A DNA stretch of 43,044 nucleotides, from contig JBAYJJ010000005.1 in NCBI GenBank assembly GCA_041665165.1, positions 1 through 43,044 on the forward strand, written 5' to 3'. The notes under the pieces are model-generated. The model made no database searches, was not told where the DNA came from, and saw only the letters and a list, made by a program, of their open reading frames with translations. Made by a program: the position numbers and the translations under genes. Positions 34,423 through 41,517 of the stretch are shown here, piece after piece (position 1 is the first letter of the stretch; every line of letters begins with the position of its first letter). This DNA is from MWCR01 sp041665165. GTDB taxonomy: Bacteria > Patescibacteriota > Patescibacteriia > 2-12-FULL-60-25.

Positions 34423-35808
34423 TCAAAGGAGCTTGGCATATGTGTCCCAGATCAGCCACTCCAATACCTTGAGGCTGTGGTAACAGATTCGGTCGTCAAC
34501 ATGCCAGCGGCTTCCATACTTGAGTTCGGCACTGGCCGGACACCCACCGCCACAGAGGCCAATCGCGGCACAGCTACGGCACTCAGGCATGTTGAGCGTA
34601 CTCCGCTCAATCCAATCTGCAAACAGCCCGTCCCTAATCGGATCAAGATCAGGGTCGAATACGCTGCCATTGAAATAAGTCCGCGGTTTTACGAAGTCTT
34701 GGCACACGCCCACTTTTCCATCAGGTGCAACAACGAGCTGATACCCTACTACTCCGCAATCTGCATACATTACGCGCCTGTCGACGAATGACTTCGCCTT
34801 TCGCATAACTCGTTCTTCATAGAGGCCCTTCTTACGGAATATCTCGAAAGCTGCAAGTTGGCACTCTACTGCCTTCACGTAGTAGTTCTCCGGCATGGAG
34901 ACTCCGTGGTTGAAGTGCATGAGATTTAGACTGAATCCCTTTACTCCATCCAAACGTTCGAAGAAATCAAGCAACTCGTCAAAACGCTCTATGGATTCAG
35001 CGGTCAGTGTGACTGAGAGGCCTATTTTAACGTCACTGTTCCGGAGCAGCTCATAGGTTTGCATGACAGACTCGTAGACGTCCCAACCCTTTCGCTTTCC
35101 AATGCGATAAAGATTGTTCAACCCTCTTGGACCATCAAGCGATAGTCCGACTGTAACCCCGTTTCGAGCGAAGAAAGCCGCTTGTTCGGCAGTCATGAGC
35201 GTCCCATTGGTCACAATCGTAATTTCTGCGTCGTTCGCGAGCTGGCCACCTTGCTTAAGTTCAGCTGCATACTCGACAGAGTATTTTACAGCATCAGGAT
35301 TAAGCATCGGCTCTCCGCCGTAGAGATGGATGACCTTGGTTTTGGCAGGGTCACCGTAACGCGTTGCAAGCCTGGCGAAGGAATCCATTGCCCTCCGAGC
35401 TGTATCGAGCGACATTGTCGTTGGCAGAAAATCGCCTGCTCCTGTGGGTGTCTCCTCAAAGCAATAGCGGCACTTAAGGTTGCAACCATCAGTCACGAGT
35501 AGGTATAGGAGCTCGAGTGTGATCTCTTTTTTTGACCGCTCCCTGGTCATGCCTAGCACATCAGCGTCCTGCTGCGCAGATGTCACGAGAATACCCTCAT
35601 CAGTCAATATCTGGACAGTTTCTGAGTCGAGCAGACTACTCAGCTCAAGTTCATCAATCGGACGATCTGCCATGCTCAGCAGCTCCACTCCAGCATCAAC
35701 TGGAACATAGACGACGGCCAGATTTAAAGCGTGGAATAGCGCTACTGCGTCCTTTCCCACAAAACCTTTACACCATGTTGAGAGAAGGTACTTTTCATCT
35801 ACGTTCAT
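34423..35808 (-). CDS. Radical SAM/SPASM peptide maturase
   Basis: The 461-residue enzyme binds the catalytic [4Fe-4S] cluster through C109-x3-C113-x2-C116 (TDGCNLKCRYCFEE). It has the SAM-binding HLYGGEPMLN and a full seven-cysteine SPASM set (C351, C369, C410, C413, C419, C423, C442) for two auxiliary clusters. Residues 20-85 (ALFHALNLAVVYVPVD, then ILTDEGILV) look like the PqqD/RRE-like leader-binding region of peptide maturases. SPASM enzymes next to Cys-rich peptides typically make thioether or related crosslinks. The start is ATG 35808 with GAGG 5 nt upstream (the longer frame begins at a TTG). It follows the 43-residue peptide gene and ends at the terminator 34374-34396. Confidence 0.92.
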   Translation of the reverse strand: MNVDEKYLLSTWCKGFVGKDAVALFHALNLAVVYVPVDAGVELLSMADRPIDELELSSLLDSETVQILTDEGILVTSAQQDADVLGMTRERSKKEITLELLYLLVTDGCNLKCRYCFEETPTGAGDFLPTTMSLDTARRAMDSFARLATRYGDPAKTKVIHLYGGEPMLNPDAVKYSVEYAAELKQGGQLANDAEITIVTNGTLMTAEQAAFFARNGVTVGLSLDGPRGLNNLYRIGKRKGWDVYESVMQTYELLRNSDVKIGLSVTLTAESIERFDELLDFFERLDGVKGFSLNLMHFNHGVSMPENYYVKAVECQLAAFEIFRKKGLYEERVMRKAKSFVDRRVMYADCGVVGYQLVVAPDGKVGVCQDFVKPRTYFNGSVFDPDLDPIRDGLFADWIERSTLNMPECRSCAAIGLCGGGCPASAELKYGSRWHVDDRICYHSLKVLEWLIWDTYAKLL

Positions 35809-35834
35809 GACATCCTCGCAATTCAAAGGGGAGC

Positions 35835-35863
35835 GGCGGGGGGCGAGAATTCGCCTCCCCGCC
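35835..35863 (-). promoter_or_regulatory. Strong hairpin between the peptide gene and the maturase gene
   Basis: About 12 GC-rich base pairs (GGCGGGGAGGCGA with TCGCCCCCCGCC on the reverse strand) and a short AATT-type loop, with no U-run. It probably stabilises or attenuates the message so that more peptide than enzyme is made, a common arrangement in RiPP operons (inference). Confidence 0.7.
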
Positions 35864-35874
35864 TAGGTGGGAGT

Positions 35875-36006
35875 CTAGCAGCGCGTGCAAGAGGTGTAGC
35901 AGCAGTCAACAACTCCGCGTTCGGAGATCTTGACGGTACCGAGCACCTTTGCACGGTCGGCACGCTTTGGCACTAATGCCTTGGCGGGCTTCTTAACAAC
36001 CTTCAT
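35875..36006 (-). CDS. Cys-rich RiPP precursor peptide (candidate)
   Basis: The 43-residue peptide has a Lys/Ala/Val-rich leader (1-33; MKVVKKPAKALVPK at the start) and a C-terminal core DCCYTSCTRC with Cys at 35, 36, 40 and 43. The start is decided by AAGGAGG 8 nt before the ATG; a longer frame to 36066 ignores it. It is followed by a strong hairpin and then the radical SAM/SPASM enzyme, so it is the likely substrate. Candidate crosslink acceptors in the core are Asp34, Tyr37, Thr38, Ser39, Thr41 and Arg42. I do not recognise the peptide family. A TTGACT-17-TATCCT promoter lies about 130 nt upstream. Confidence 0.8.
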   Translation of the reverse strand: MKVVKKPAKALVPKRADRAKVLGTVKISERGVVDCCYTSCTRC

Positions 36007-36133
36007 CGCTAAATCCTCCTTTCTTGCCTTGAATAGAGAACCTTTTTCTTGGGTCGCTGGACACAATGTCTAGGCATTTAGCAATCCCCAAGAGAGATTC
36101 AATAGCCAAGGTCTTGTCAAGGTTCACGGTTTG

Positions 36134-36162
36134 AGGATACATATTTTAGTGCTTTAAGTCAA
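36134..36162 (-). promoter_or_regulatory. Promoter of the peptide/radical SAM operon
   Basis: On the reverse strand TTGACT (36162-36157), 17-nt spacer, TATCCT (36139-36134). The leader to the peptide ATG would be about 120 nt, long enough for regulation. A second TTGACA (36120-36115) has no good -10 box. Confidence 0.6.
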
Positions 36163-36210
36163 CCCCTTGGACTTGGGCTGGCAATATGTAAAGTAATACT
36201 AAATTAAGCA

Positions 36211-36246
36211 AGAAAAAGCCCCCGTACTCTGAGAAGAATACGGGGG
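36211..36246 (-). terminator. Terminator of the MopE-type lipoprotein gene
   Basis: On the reverse strand TACCCCCGTA and TACGGGGG form an 8-bp stem with a 12-nt loop, followed by CTTTTTCTT. It isolates this gene from the peptide operon. Confidence 0.88.
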
Positions 36247-36282
36247 TAAAGCTTGTTGTTGCTTGATACAACAACGGTAGGA

Positions 36283-38373
36283 CTATTGGCAGGAGGAACG
36301 GTGGATCTTGACCTCGTTGAAGCTGTTCTCAGTCATCATCACAACCTTGGGAGATTGCGATGCAATCCAAGTTACGCTTGCACCCGAGGCGCCACTCACC
36401 TGTTTCCAGATCTCAGACCAGTTCCCATTGGAAGTACCGAGGAACATGGGCAGGTCCTTGTCTCCAGTCAGTACGAACTGATTAGGAGAAAATTTGCTCA
36501 CGCTTACGATAGAGTCCAGATTGGAACGTGTTGAGGACACCCAGGAATTACCATTTCTCTGTAGCATGGCTCCTGAGCCTGTTGCCACGCCCACGGTCAT
36601 CACATCGCAGGCCGAAGTGCCGGTGATGCTGAGCAGTGAGGTGATCTGGCTTGGGACCTGGATCTTGGACCAGCTCGTTCCATCCCAGTGGGTCAGCGTC
36701 GGCGTGTAGTGGTTGGTGGTGTCTCGGGCTGAGCCAACCATGTACACGTCGCTGGGGCTTGAACCCCACATGTTCTGCGGCACGAACACATCAGGCAGGT
36801 AGAGGTTCATGGACACGTAGGAAAGGCTTGAGCTGTTCCAGGTGTACACGCGAGACTCGTCCTGCGGTGAGGTGAGCTTGGTTGCCGCGAACACGACGTG
36901 TGTCGGTGAGCTGGACCAGAGAGCCGTAGCCCCAAACCCAGCAACTTCCGCAAGCGTGACGATCTGGGTGCCATCCCACTTGGCGAGAACCGTGGTCTCA
37001 GGTGTCGTCTTCTTGATCAGGATCATGAACACTTGGTTCGCGCCCTGGCAAGAGACTTGTCCGCCCCATCCAACAACCTTGGTCTGGAAAGGGATGTCCA
37101 CGTAGTTCCAGGTGTTGCCTGAAGACAGGTGGATGAGCTTGCTCTCGCTCTTTGCCACGTACACGCCCACGGCCCACTGATCAACCAGGCTGTTTGCGCA
37201 GCCGCTGTTGATGTTGATCATGTACTGTTCGGGTCCGAACTGCGGGTCAACGAACCGAGGGATCGTGTCCTTCACCGGGTCTTCACAGGTGATGCCTGTG
37301 CCGTTCGGGATCACGTCGCAAGTGCCGAAGTCATGAGGACATGCCGGGTTGCCCCAGCAATCTTCGTCATCACAATCAGACTTGCCATCGCAATCGTCGT
37401 CGCGGCCGTTGGTGCAGGACTCCACTGGAGCCTGGCAGTTTGCACTCAGCTGGCAGGTATTGGTGCACGTTGCCGTGCCCGTATTCTGTCCAACTGGGTC
37501 GCATGCCGTGTGGCAGGCGTAGGGCAATGCCATGGCGCACGGGAATCCGTTGTCCTTGATGCCATTGCAGTCGTCGTCCTTGCCATTGCAGGTTTCGGAC
37601 GGCGCAACGCACGCACTCCACTTGCAGTCGCTTCCGCAAGTCTTCATCCCCAGCATACTGCCGGGCGTGCCGCACGATGTGTCGCAAGCGAACTTCCAGC
37701 CGGGCGTACATTCGCCTGGGCAAGAACCGGCTTCGGCTTCTTGGGCTGCGTCAGCAGAATCTGTCGCATCGGACGCATCAGTCGAATCCTCAGCCGCATC
37801 TTGCGCTGCGTCAGCTTCGGCTCCTGAATCTTGCGAGTCGGGCGCGTCAGCTTCTGCACCAGCGTCGCCGCAGTTGAACAAGGACTTGCCTGGGTTGTCC
37901 CAGAAGCCCAAGTTGCTGCAGCGCCACTTGTTGTCGCAAGACATTGCGCCGCACACCGTGCACGGGTCGCCAGGAAGAGGCGGTACGCAGGCTTCGGCTT
38001 GAGCCTCTGCCGCGTCTGCATCATTAGTCGACGTTTCCGGGTTCGCTGCATCAGCGTCATCTGTTGAGGCTTCTGCTTCAGTCGCAGCGTCCGCATCCTC
38101 GCTTTGAGGAGCATCAGCTTCGGCCTGGGCATCAGCATCTTGCGCGATGGGCGCGTCTGCTTCGGGCTGTTGGACATCAGTCCCTGCATCGCTGTCAGGC
38201 GTTGCAGAATCTGCGTCCGGTTGAGGGTTGGAGTCAGGCAAATCAGTGTCTGCCTTGGCGTCTTGATCCGGGGACACGGGGTCACCTGGGTCGGTTCCTG
38301 CACCACCGCAACCCACCAGGGCTGCGACGAGCAGAGCGAAAAACAAAACGAGCAGCTTGTGGTTGCGGTTCAT
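36283..38373 (-). CDS. Large MopE-type lipoprotein with Asp/Ala-rich linkers
   Basis: The 696-residue product has a signal peptide with lipobox L19-V20-G21-C22. Residues 30-260 are a low-complexity Asp/Ala/Glu/Ser region interrupted by small Cys-rich modules (DPCTVCGAMSCDNKWRCSN). Next come two MopE-type metal-binding motifs (TCNGKDDDCNGIKDNG and CTNGRDDDCDGKSDC). The C-terminal 330 residues contain repeated W-x-SSP-x-x-V-x2-VG and HWDGTSWS units, as in beta-propeller-like surface proteins. This make-up is typical of Myxococcota and relatives, so lateral transfer is plausible. The start is ATG 38373 with GGGAGA upstream; the longer frame to 38505 lacks a signal-peptide start. Confidence 0.85.
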   Translation of the reverse strand: MNRNHKLLVLFFALLVAALVGCGGAGTDPGDPVSPDQDAKADTDLPDSNPQPDADSATPDSDAGTDVQQPEADAPIAQDADAQAEADAPQSEDADAATEAEASTDDADAANPETSTNDADAAEAQAEACVPPLPGDPCTVCGAMSCDNKWRCSNLGFWDNPGKSLFNCGDAGAEADAPDSQDSGAEADAAQDAAEDSTDASDATDSADAAQEAEAGSCPGECTPGWKFACDTSCGTPGSMLGMKTCGSDCKWSACVAPSETCNGKDDDCNGIKDNGFPCAMALPYACHTACDPVGQNTGTATCTNTCQLSANCQAPVESCTNGRDDDCDGKSDCDDEDCWGNPACPHDFGTCDVIPNGTGITCEDPVKDTIPRFVDPQFGPEQYMININSGCANSLVDQWAVGVYVAKSESKLIHLSSGNTWNYVDIPFQTKVVGWGGQVSCQGANQVFMILIKKTTPETTVLAKWDGTQIVTLAEVAGFGATALWSSSPTHVVFAATKLTSPQDESRVYTWNSSSLSYVSMNLYLPDVFVPQNMWGSSPSDVYMVGSARDTTNHYTPTLTHWDGTSWSKIQVPSQITSLLSITGTSACDVMTVGVATGSGAMLQRNGNSWVSSTRSNLDSIVSVSKFSPNQFVLTGDKDLPMFLGTSNGNWSEIWKQVSGASGASVTWIASQSPKVVMMTENSFNEVKIHRSSCQ

Positions 38374-38392
38374 CTTTTTTCTCCCTTGTAAC

Positions 38393-38460
38393 GTGTACCG
38401 TGTAACGTTGAACGTCTGATTGAATGGTTGACGTTGCGCGTTACACGTGTCGCGTTTCGC
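38393..38460. repeat. GTAACGTG-type palindromic repeat upstream of the MopE gene
   Basis: GTAACGTGTACCGTGTAACG and CGTTACACGTGTCGCG are inverted relatives around a short AT-rich centre. The stretch 38374-38684 otherwise holds the promoters of the two divergent genes and an AT-rich spacer; I see no further gene in it. Confidence 0.6.
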
Positions 38461-38526
38461 GATTTTGCCAATAATCAAGTTATCAAAGACCGTGAATCCT
38501 CGCACACCATGCGCGAAGAATCAGTA

Positions 38527-38555
38527 ATTAAAGCATAAAATAAGAGTTTTGTCAA
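38527..38555 (-). promoter_or_regulatory. Promoter of the MopE-type lipoprotein gene
   Basis: On the reverse strand TTGACA (38555-38550), 17-nt spacer, TTTAAT (38532-38527). The leader of about 147 nt contains the GTAAC palindromes. Confidence 0.75.
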
Positions 38556-38667
38556 GGGAAGAGCGCAGTATTTTGCTTATGATTAGCGAAAAAGTTAATA
38601 GTGCAAAAACACGATTTTCAGAAAAAAGTCTTTATCAACATGCAATAGCGCAATAAAGAGAAAAATT

Positions 38668-38676
38668 TGGTATAAT
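38668..38676 (+). promoter_or_regulatory. Extended -10 promoter of the 38685 gene
   Basis: TGGTATAAT ends 8 nt before the ATG at 38685, predicting a leaderless mRNA. Confidence 0.7.
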
Positions 38677-38684
38677 TGAGCTGT

Positions 38685-39272
38685 ATGGACTCTCAAAACT
38701 CGTCTTTAAGCAGATACATCCTGGTTGTGCTATGCGTATCTGTGGTTTTAACGGCTATTGTGCTCCTGGTGCTGAACGCATGGGTCAAAAATAAAAGCCT
38801 GAGCACTGGCAACTATTTTGGCGGCAGCTCATATGAGCAAGGCTATAAAGATGGTTATTTGGCAGCGCGCGAAAAATCCAAGACAGTCGCACCAGTGCAA
38901 ACGGGCGTACCTGTTCTTTCTTTAGGCGGCACCATTGATTCAGCCTCAAAAAAATCCTTGGAATTGAAAGTCACGAGCTTGGATATCAATGAGCTGGTTG
39001 ATGGCGTTCCCGAAGTGCGCACTGTTGCCATTACGAGCCAGACTAAGATTCTGAAGCGTACGAATTTGGACCCGGCCGCATTCAGCAGAAAAGTTGACCA
39101 ATGGGTCAAAGCTGGCGGGGCGACAAAAGGCTTAACGCCTCCAGTCCCCTACACTGAGGTCGTAATCAGCGCGAGCGATCTGAAAGCCGGCATGAATGCG
39201 ATCGTCACAGCAGCCGAAGACATTAGGTTAGAATCAGAATTCAGCGCAACACAGATAGCAGTTACTCAATAA
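38685..39272 (+). CDS. Membrane-anchored hypothetical protein
   Basis: The 195-residue protein has one N-terminal membrane helix (about 10-32; YILVVLCVSVVLTAIVLLVLNAW), a Gly/Ser/Tyr-rich linker (GGSSYEQGYKDGYLAAREKS) and a beta-rich exported domain (about 68-195; LSLGGTIDSASKKSLELKV, VRTVAITSQTKILKR). The domain resembles the small OB-like 'DUF5666-type' modules in outline only. I start at ATG 38685; the TTG at 38676 overlaps the -10 box. The next gene follows after 43 bp. Confidence 0.75.
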   Translation: MDSQNSSLSRYILVVLCVSVVLTAIVLLVLNAWVKNKSLSTGNYFGGSSYEQGYKDGYLAAREKSKTVAPVQTGVPVLSLGGTIDSASKKSLELKVTSLDINELVDGVPEVRTVAITSQTKILKRTNLDPAAFSRKVDQWVKAGGATKGLTPPVPYTEVVISASDLKAGMNAIVTAAEDIRLESEFSATQIAVTQ

Positions 39273-39315
39273 TACTAATTCGTATATTCGTTCGTATTCG
39301 TAATTCGTAATAAAT

Positions 39316-39855
39316 ATGGATCAAGCTTTGGCCTTTATCAATAGCATCAATTGGACCACGCCCAGCTGGGATCTGTTTGTTTTCCTGTTTTTCATTGTCG
39401 GTTCTCTGCTTTATGGCTTTTCTCTGGGCCGCGACCGCATAATCGTCATCCTTGTTTCCATTTACATGGCTTTGGCCGTGGTCGGCAATGCACCGATCTT
39501 GCGCCAACTGAATTTAGCCTTCCATATAAACGACAGCATGGTTTTGCGCATCTCGTTTTTCTTCAGCGTGTTCGTCGTGTTGTTCTTCTTGCTTTCCAGG
39601 AGCGCGCTCTTAAAAACAATCGGCGAAAACTCAGTGGCTGGCGCTTGGTGGCAAGTAATCTTATTCAGCATACTGCAAGTCGGCTTGCTAATCAGCATTA
39701 CGCTGACTTTATTGCCAGCTGAGATTTTGAATAACTTCAGCTACACGACCCAGCAGATTTTCATCAGCGATTGGGGCCGCTCAGCCTGGCTTATACTTCC
39801 GATCATCGTGATGGCTCTTGGCCCGAAAAAGGCCAGGCCGCCAGCGATGATGTAG
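39316..39855 (+). CDS. Polytopic membrane protein, hypothetical
   Basis: The 179-residue protein has about five membrane helices (20-40, 44-62, 75-95, 108-132, 150-170) and begins with a short amphipathic stretch (MDQALAFINSINWTTPSWDLF). It resembles CvpA-like proteins in size and layout but lacks a clear signature, so no function is assigned. It follows the 38685 gene on the same strand. The TAG stop touches the multi-hairpin element at 39855. Confidence 0.7.
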   Translation: MDQALAFINSINWTTPSWDLFVFLFFIVGSLLYGFSLGRDRIIVILVSIYMALAVVGNAPILRQLNLAFHINDSMVLRISFFFSVFVVLFFLLSRSALLKTIGENSVAGAWWQVILFSILQVGLLISITLTLLPAEILNNFSYTTQQIFISDWGRSAWLILPIIVMALGPKKARPPAMM

Positions 39856-40060
39856 ACCTAACTCACTCCCCTCACATATCGTTCGGTACTCTCTCTTGCA
39901 ATCAAGAGAGAGTTTAGTATTTGAGCGTTATTACGTACACGCCTGATTCGACCCGTGTGCTAATTAATTAAAGTCCTTCCCTTGGTGTAAGGGAAGGACA
40001 GACTTATCGTCCTCGGTCAAAGGTAGCGAACTGGGACGATAAGTCAGGATGAGTTAGTCC
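39855..40060 (+). repeat. Multi-hairpin element with inverted ends, copy 2
   Basis: Ends GACCTAACTCA (39855) and TGAGTTAGTC (to 40059) are inverted. Stems: 39888-39898 with 39904-39914; 39973-39983 with 39989-39999; 40001-40012 with 40034-40045. The last stem reads GACTTATCGTCC/GGACGATAAGTC against GACTTGTCATCC/GGATGACAAGTC in copy 1: two compensatory pair changes. It fills the whole gap between two convergent genes and may also act as terminator. Confidence 0.85.
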
Positions 40061-40066
40061 TGTACG

Positions 40067-41155
40067 CTAAATCCCCTCTTTCCTCAAATCATCTAAAATT
40101 TTCTTTTGCTCCTTTGTGAGCTTTTTTGGTATCTCAGGCATGATGGTGACCAAGTGATCGCCGCGGCCAAAGCCGTTTAGGACCGGGACGCCTTTGTTTT
40201 TTAATTTAAAAATTGTACCAGCTTGCGTGCCGGATGGAATCTTTAATGTGACTGGTCCGTCAACAGTATTGATATCGATTTCGCCGCCTAAGACGAGCAA
40301 ACTGAAAGACACGTGCACAGTCGAGAGTACGTCCCATTCGTCGCGCGTAAACTCAGCATGGGCTTTGACGCGGACTCGCACATATAGATCGCCTGGCTTG
40401 CCAGCGCGGCCAGCATATTCGCCTTCGTTGCTCATACGCACTGCTTCGCCATTGTTGATGCCTGCCGGGATCTTGAAATTCAAAGTGTTCTCGCGCTTTT
40501 CCAAACCAGTGCCATTGCAATGCTTGCACGGCTTCTCGGCTTTTTCGCCAACGCCGTGGCAATCCGGGCAAGTCACGACAGTATTGATCGTGCCCAGCAT
40601 TGTCCTTTGCGCTTGCTGGACGCGGCCTTTTCCTCCGCACAGGGCGCATTGCACGACCTTGGAGTCTTTCTCAGCGCCAGAGCCTTCGCAGACTGAGCAG
40701 GCAGATGTCTTGTAAAGCTTCAGAGTCTTATCAACGCCAAAAACAGATTCCAAGAAGTCTATCTGTACTTCTGTTTCAATATCATTGCCGCGTTTTTGTT
40801 TTGGCCCGCGTCCGCCCCCAAAACCAAACATGCCGCCCAGGATGTCGCTGAAATCACCCAAATCATCCATGTTGATATTGAATCCGCCACCCTGGTTAAA
40901 ATCAAAACCGCCGAACCCACCAGGGCCGCCCATTCCGCCTTGCTCAAAGGCCGCTGACCCGAACTGGTCATACTTTGTGCGCTTGTCTTTGTCGCCCAGC
41001 ACCTGATAAGCCTCGTTAATATCCTTGAACTTCTGTTCATTGCCGCCTTCCTTATCAGGATGATGCTCGTGGGCCAAACGCCTGTAAGCTTTCTTTATCT
41101 CGTCTTCGGATGAGCCTTTCTCAACCCCGAGAATTTTATAATAGTCTTTGGGCAT
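40067..41155 (-). CDS. dnaJ: Chaperone protein DnaJ
   Basis: DnaJ delivers substrates to DnaK and stimulates its ATPase. The 362-residue protein has the J domain (1-65) with the HPD motif in HEHHPDKEGG, a Gly/Phe-rich linker (about 72-115), and the zinc domain with four CxxCxGxG repeats (CSVCEGSG, CALCGGKG, CPDCHGVG, CKHCNGTG). C-terminal substrate-binding beta domains follow (LYVRVRVKAHAEFTRD, VTLKIPSGTQAGT). All parts are intact. Its ATG overlaps the stop of the DUF3467 gene by one base (TAATG), and it is the last gene of the dnaK operon in this window. Confidence 0.97.
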   Translation of the reverse strand: MPKDYYKILGVEKGSSEDEIKKAYRRLAHEHHPDKEGGNEQKFKDINEAYQVLGDKDKRTKYDQFGSAAFEQGGMGGPGGFGGFDFNQGGGFNINMDDLGDFSDILGGMFGFGGGRGPKQKRGNDIETEVQIDFLESVFGVDKTLKLYKTSACSVCEGSGAEKDSKVVQCALCGGKGRVQQAQRTMLGTINTVVTCPDCHGVGEKAEKPCKHCNGTGLEKRENTLNFKIPAGINNGEAVRMSNEGEYAGRAGKPGDLYVRVRVKAHAEFTRDEWDVLSTVHVSFSLLVLGGEIDINTVDGPVTLKIPSGTQAGTIFKLKNKGVPVLNGFGRGDHLVTIMPEIPKKLTKEQKKILDDLRKEGI

Positions 41156-41439
41156 TATTTCTTCTCTTCAGTCGTTGGCTTTGTCTCGTATCTCAATTTT
41201 TCCCATTGCTCAAGCGTCTTCTGCAAGGTCGTGATCAAGTCGCGGGCTGTGAAGTGATCCATGAAGATGCGCGACACGAGTTGGGCCTGGTTTACGCCGT
41301 GGGCATTCACGTGGCTCAAGAAATCAATGACCACGTCGCGTTCTTGGGACGTGACGCTCATGGCATTGGCATAACGGCCTTTCAAATCCTTAGGATCTGC
41401 ATTGACTGTTATTTGGTGCTGAGGCTGTTGTTCGGGCAT
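41155..41439 (-). CDS. DUF3467 family protein between dnaK and dnaJ
   Basis: The 94-residue protein matches DUF3467: a Y-x-N-x-M-S segment (RYANAMSVTSQERDVVIDFLSHV), VSRIFMDHFTARDLITTLQKTLEQWE at the end (shown up to TTLQ in the family core), and a charged tail. The family is small, beta-alpha, and of unknown function. Its place inside the dnaK-dnaJ operon suggests a link to chaperone work or simply shared expression. The stop overlaps the dnaJ ATG. Confidence 0.8.
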   Translation of the reverse strand: MPEQQPQHQITVNADPKDLKGRYANAMSVTSQERDVVIDFLSHVNAHGVNQAQLVSRIFMDHFTARDLITTLQKTLEQWEKLRYETKPTTEEKK

Positions 41440-41448
41440 AGATGAAAC

Positions 41449-41510
41449 TCACAACTGACAACTTACAAGAGTAACTTAGACGCTCTTGTCAGTTGTAAGT
41501 TGATAGTTGT
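41449..41510. repeat. ACTTACAAGAG/CTCTTGTCAGTTG hairpin repeat, second copy
   Basis: It contains CAACTGACAACTTACAAGAG and CTCTTGTCAGTTGTAAGTTG in inverted orientation and separates dnaK from the DUF3467 gene. Near copy of 9998-10068. Confidence 0.7.
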
Positions 41511-41517
41511 TAGTAAA

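Noticed and set aside
36007..36066. Longer form of the Cys-rich peptide (63 residues)
   Set aside because: The AAGGAGG ribosome binding site would lie inside the gene; it fits the internal ATG at 36006.
37129..37827. 232-codon open frame antisense to the MopE-type gene
   Set aside because: Composition mirrors the Asp/Ala/Cys-rich coding strand; no ribosome binding site or domain.
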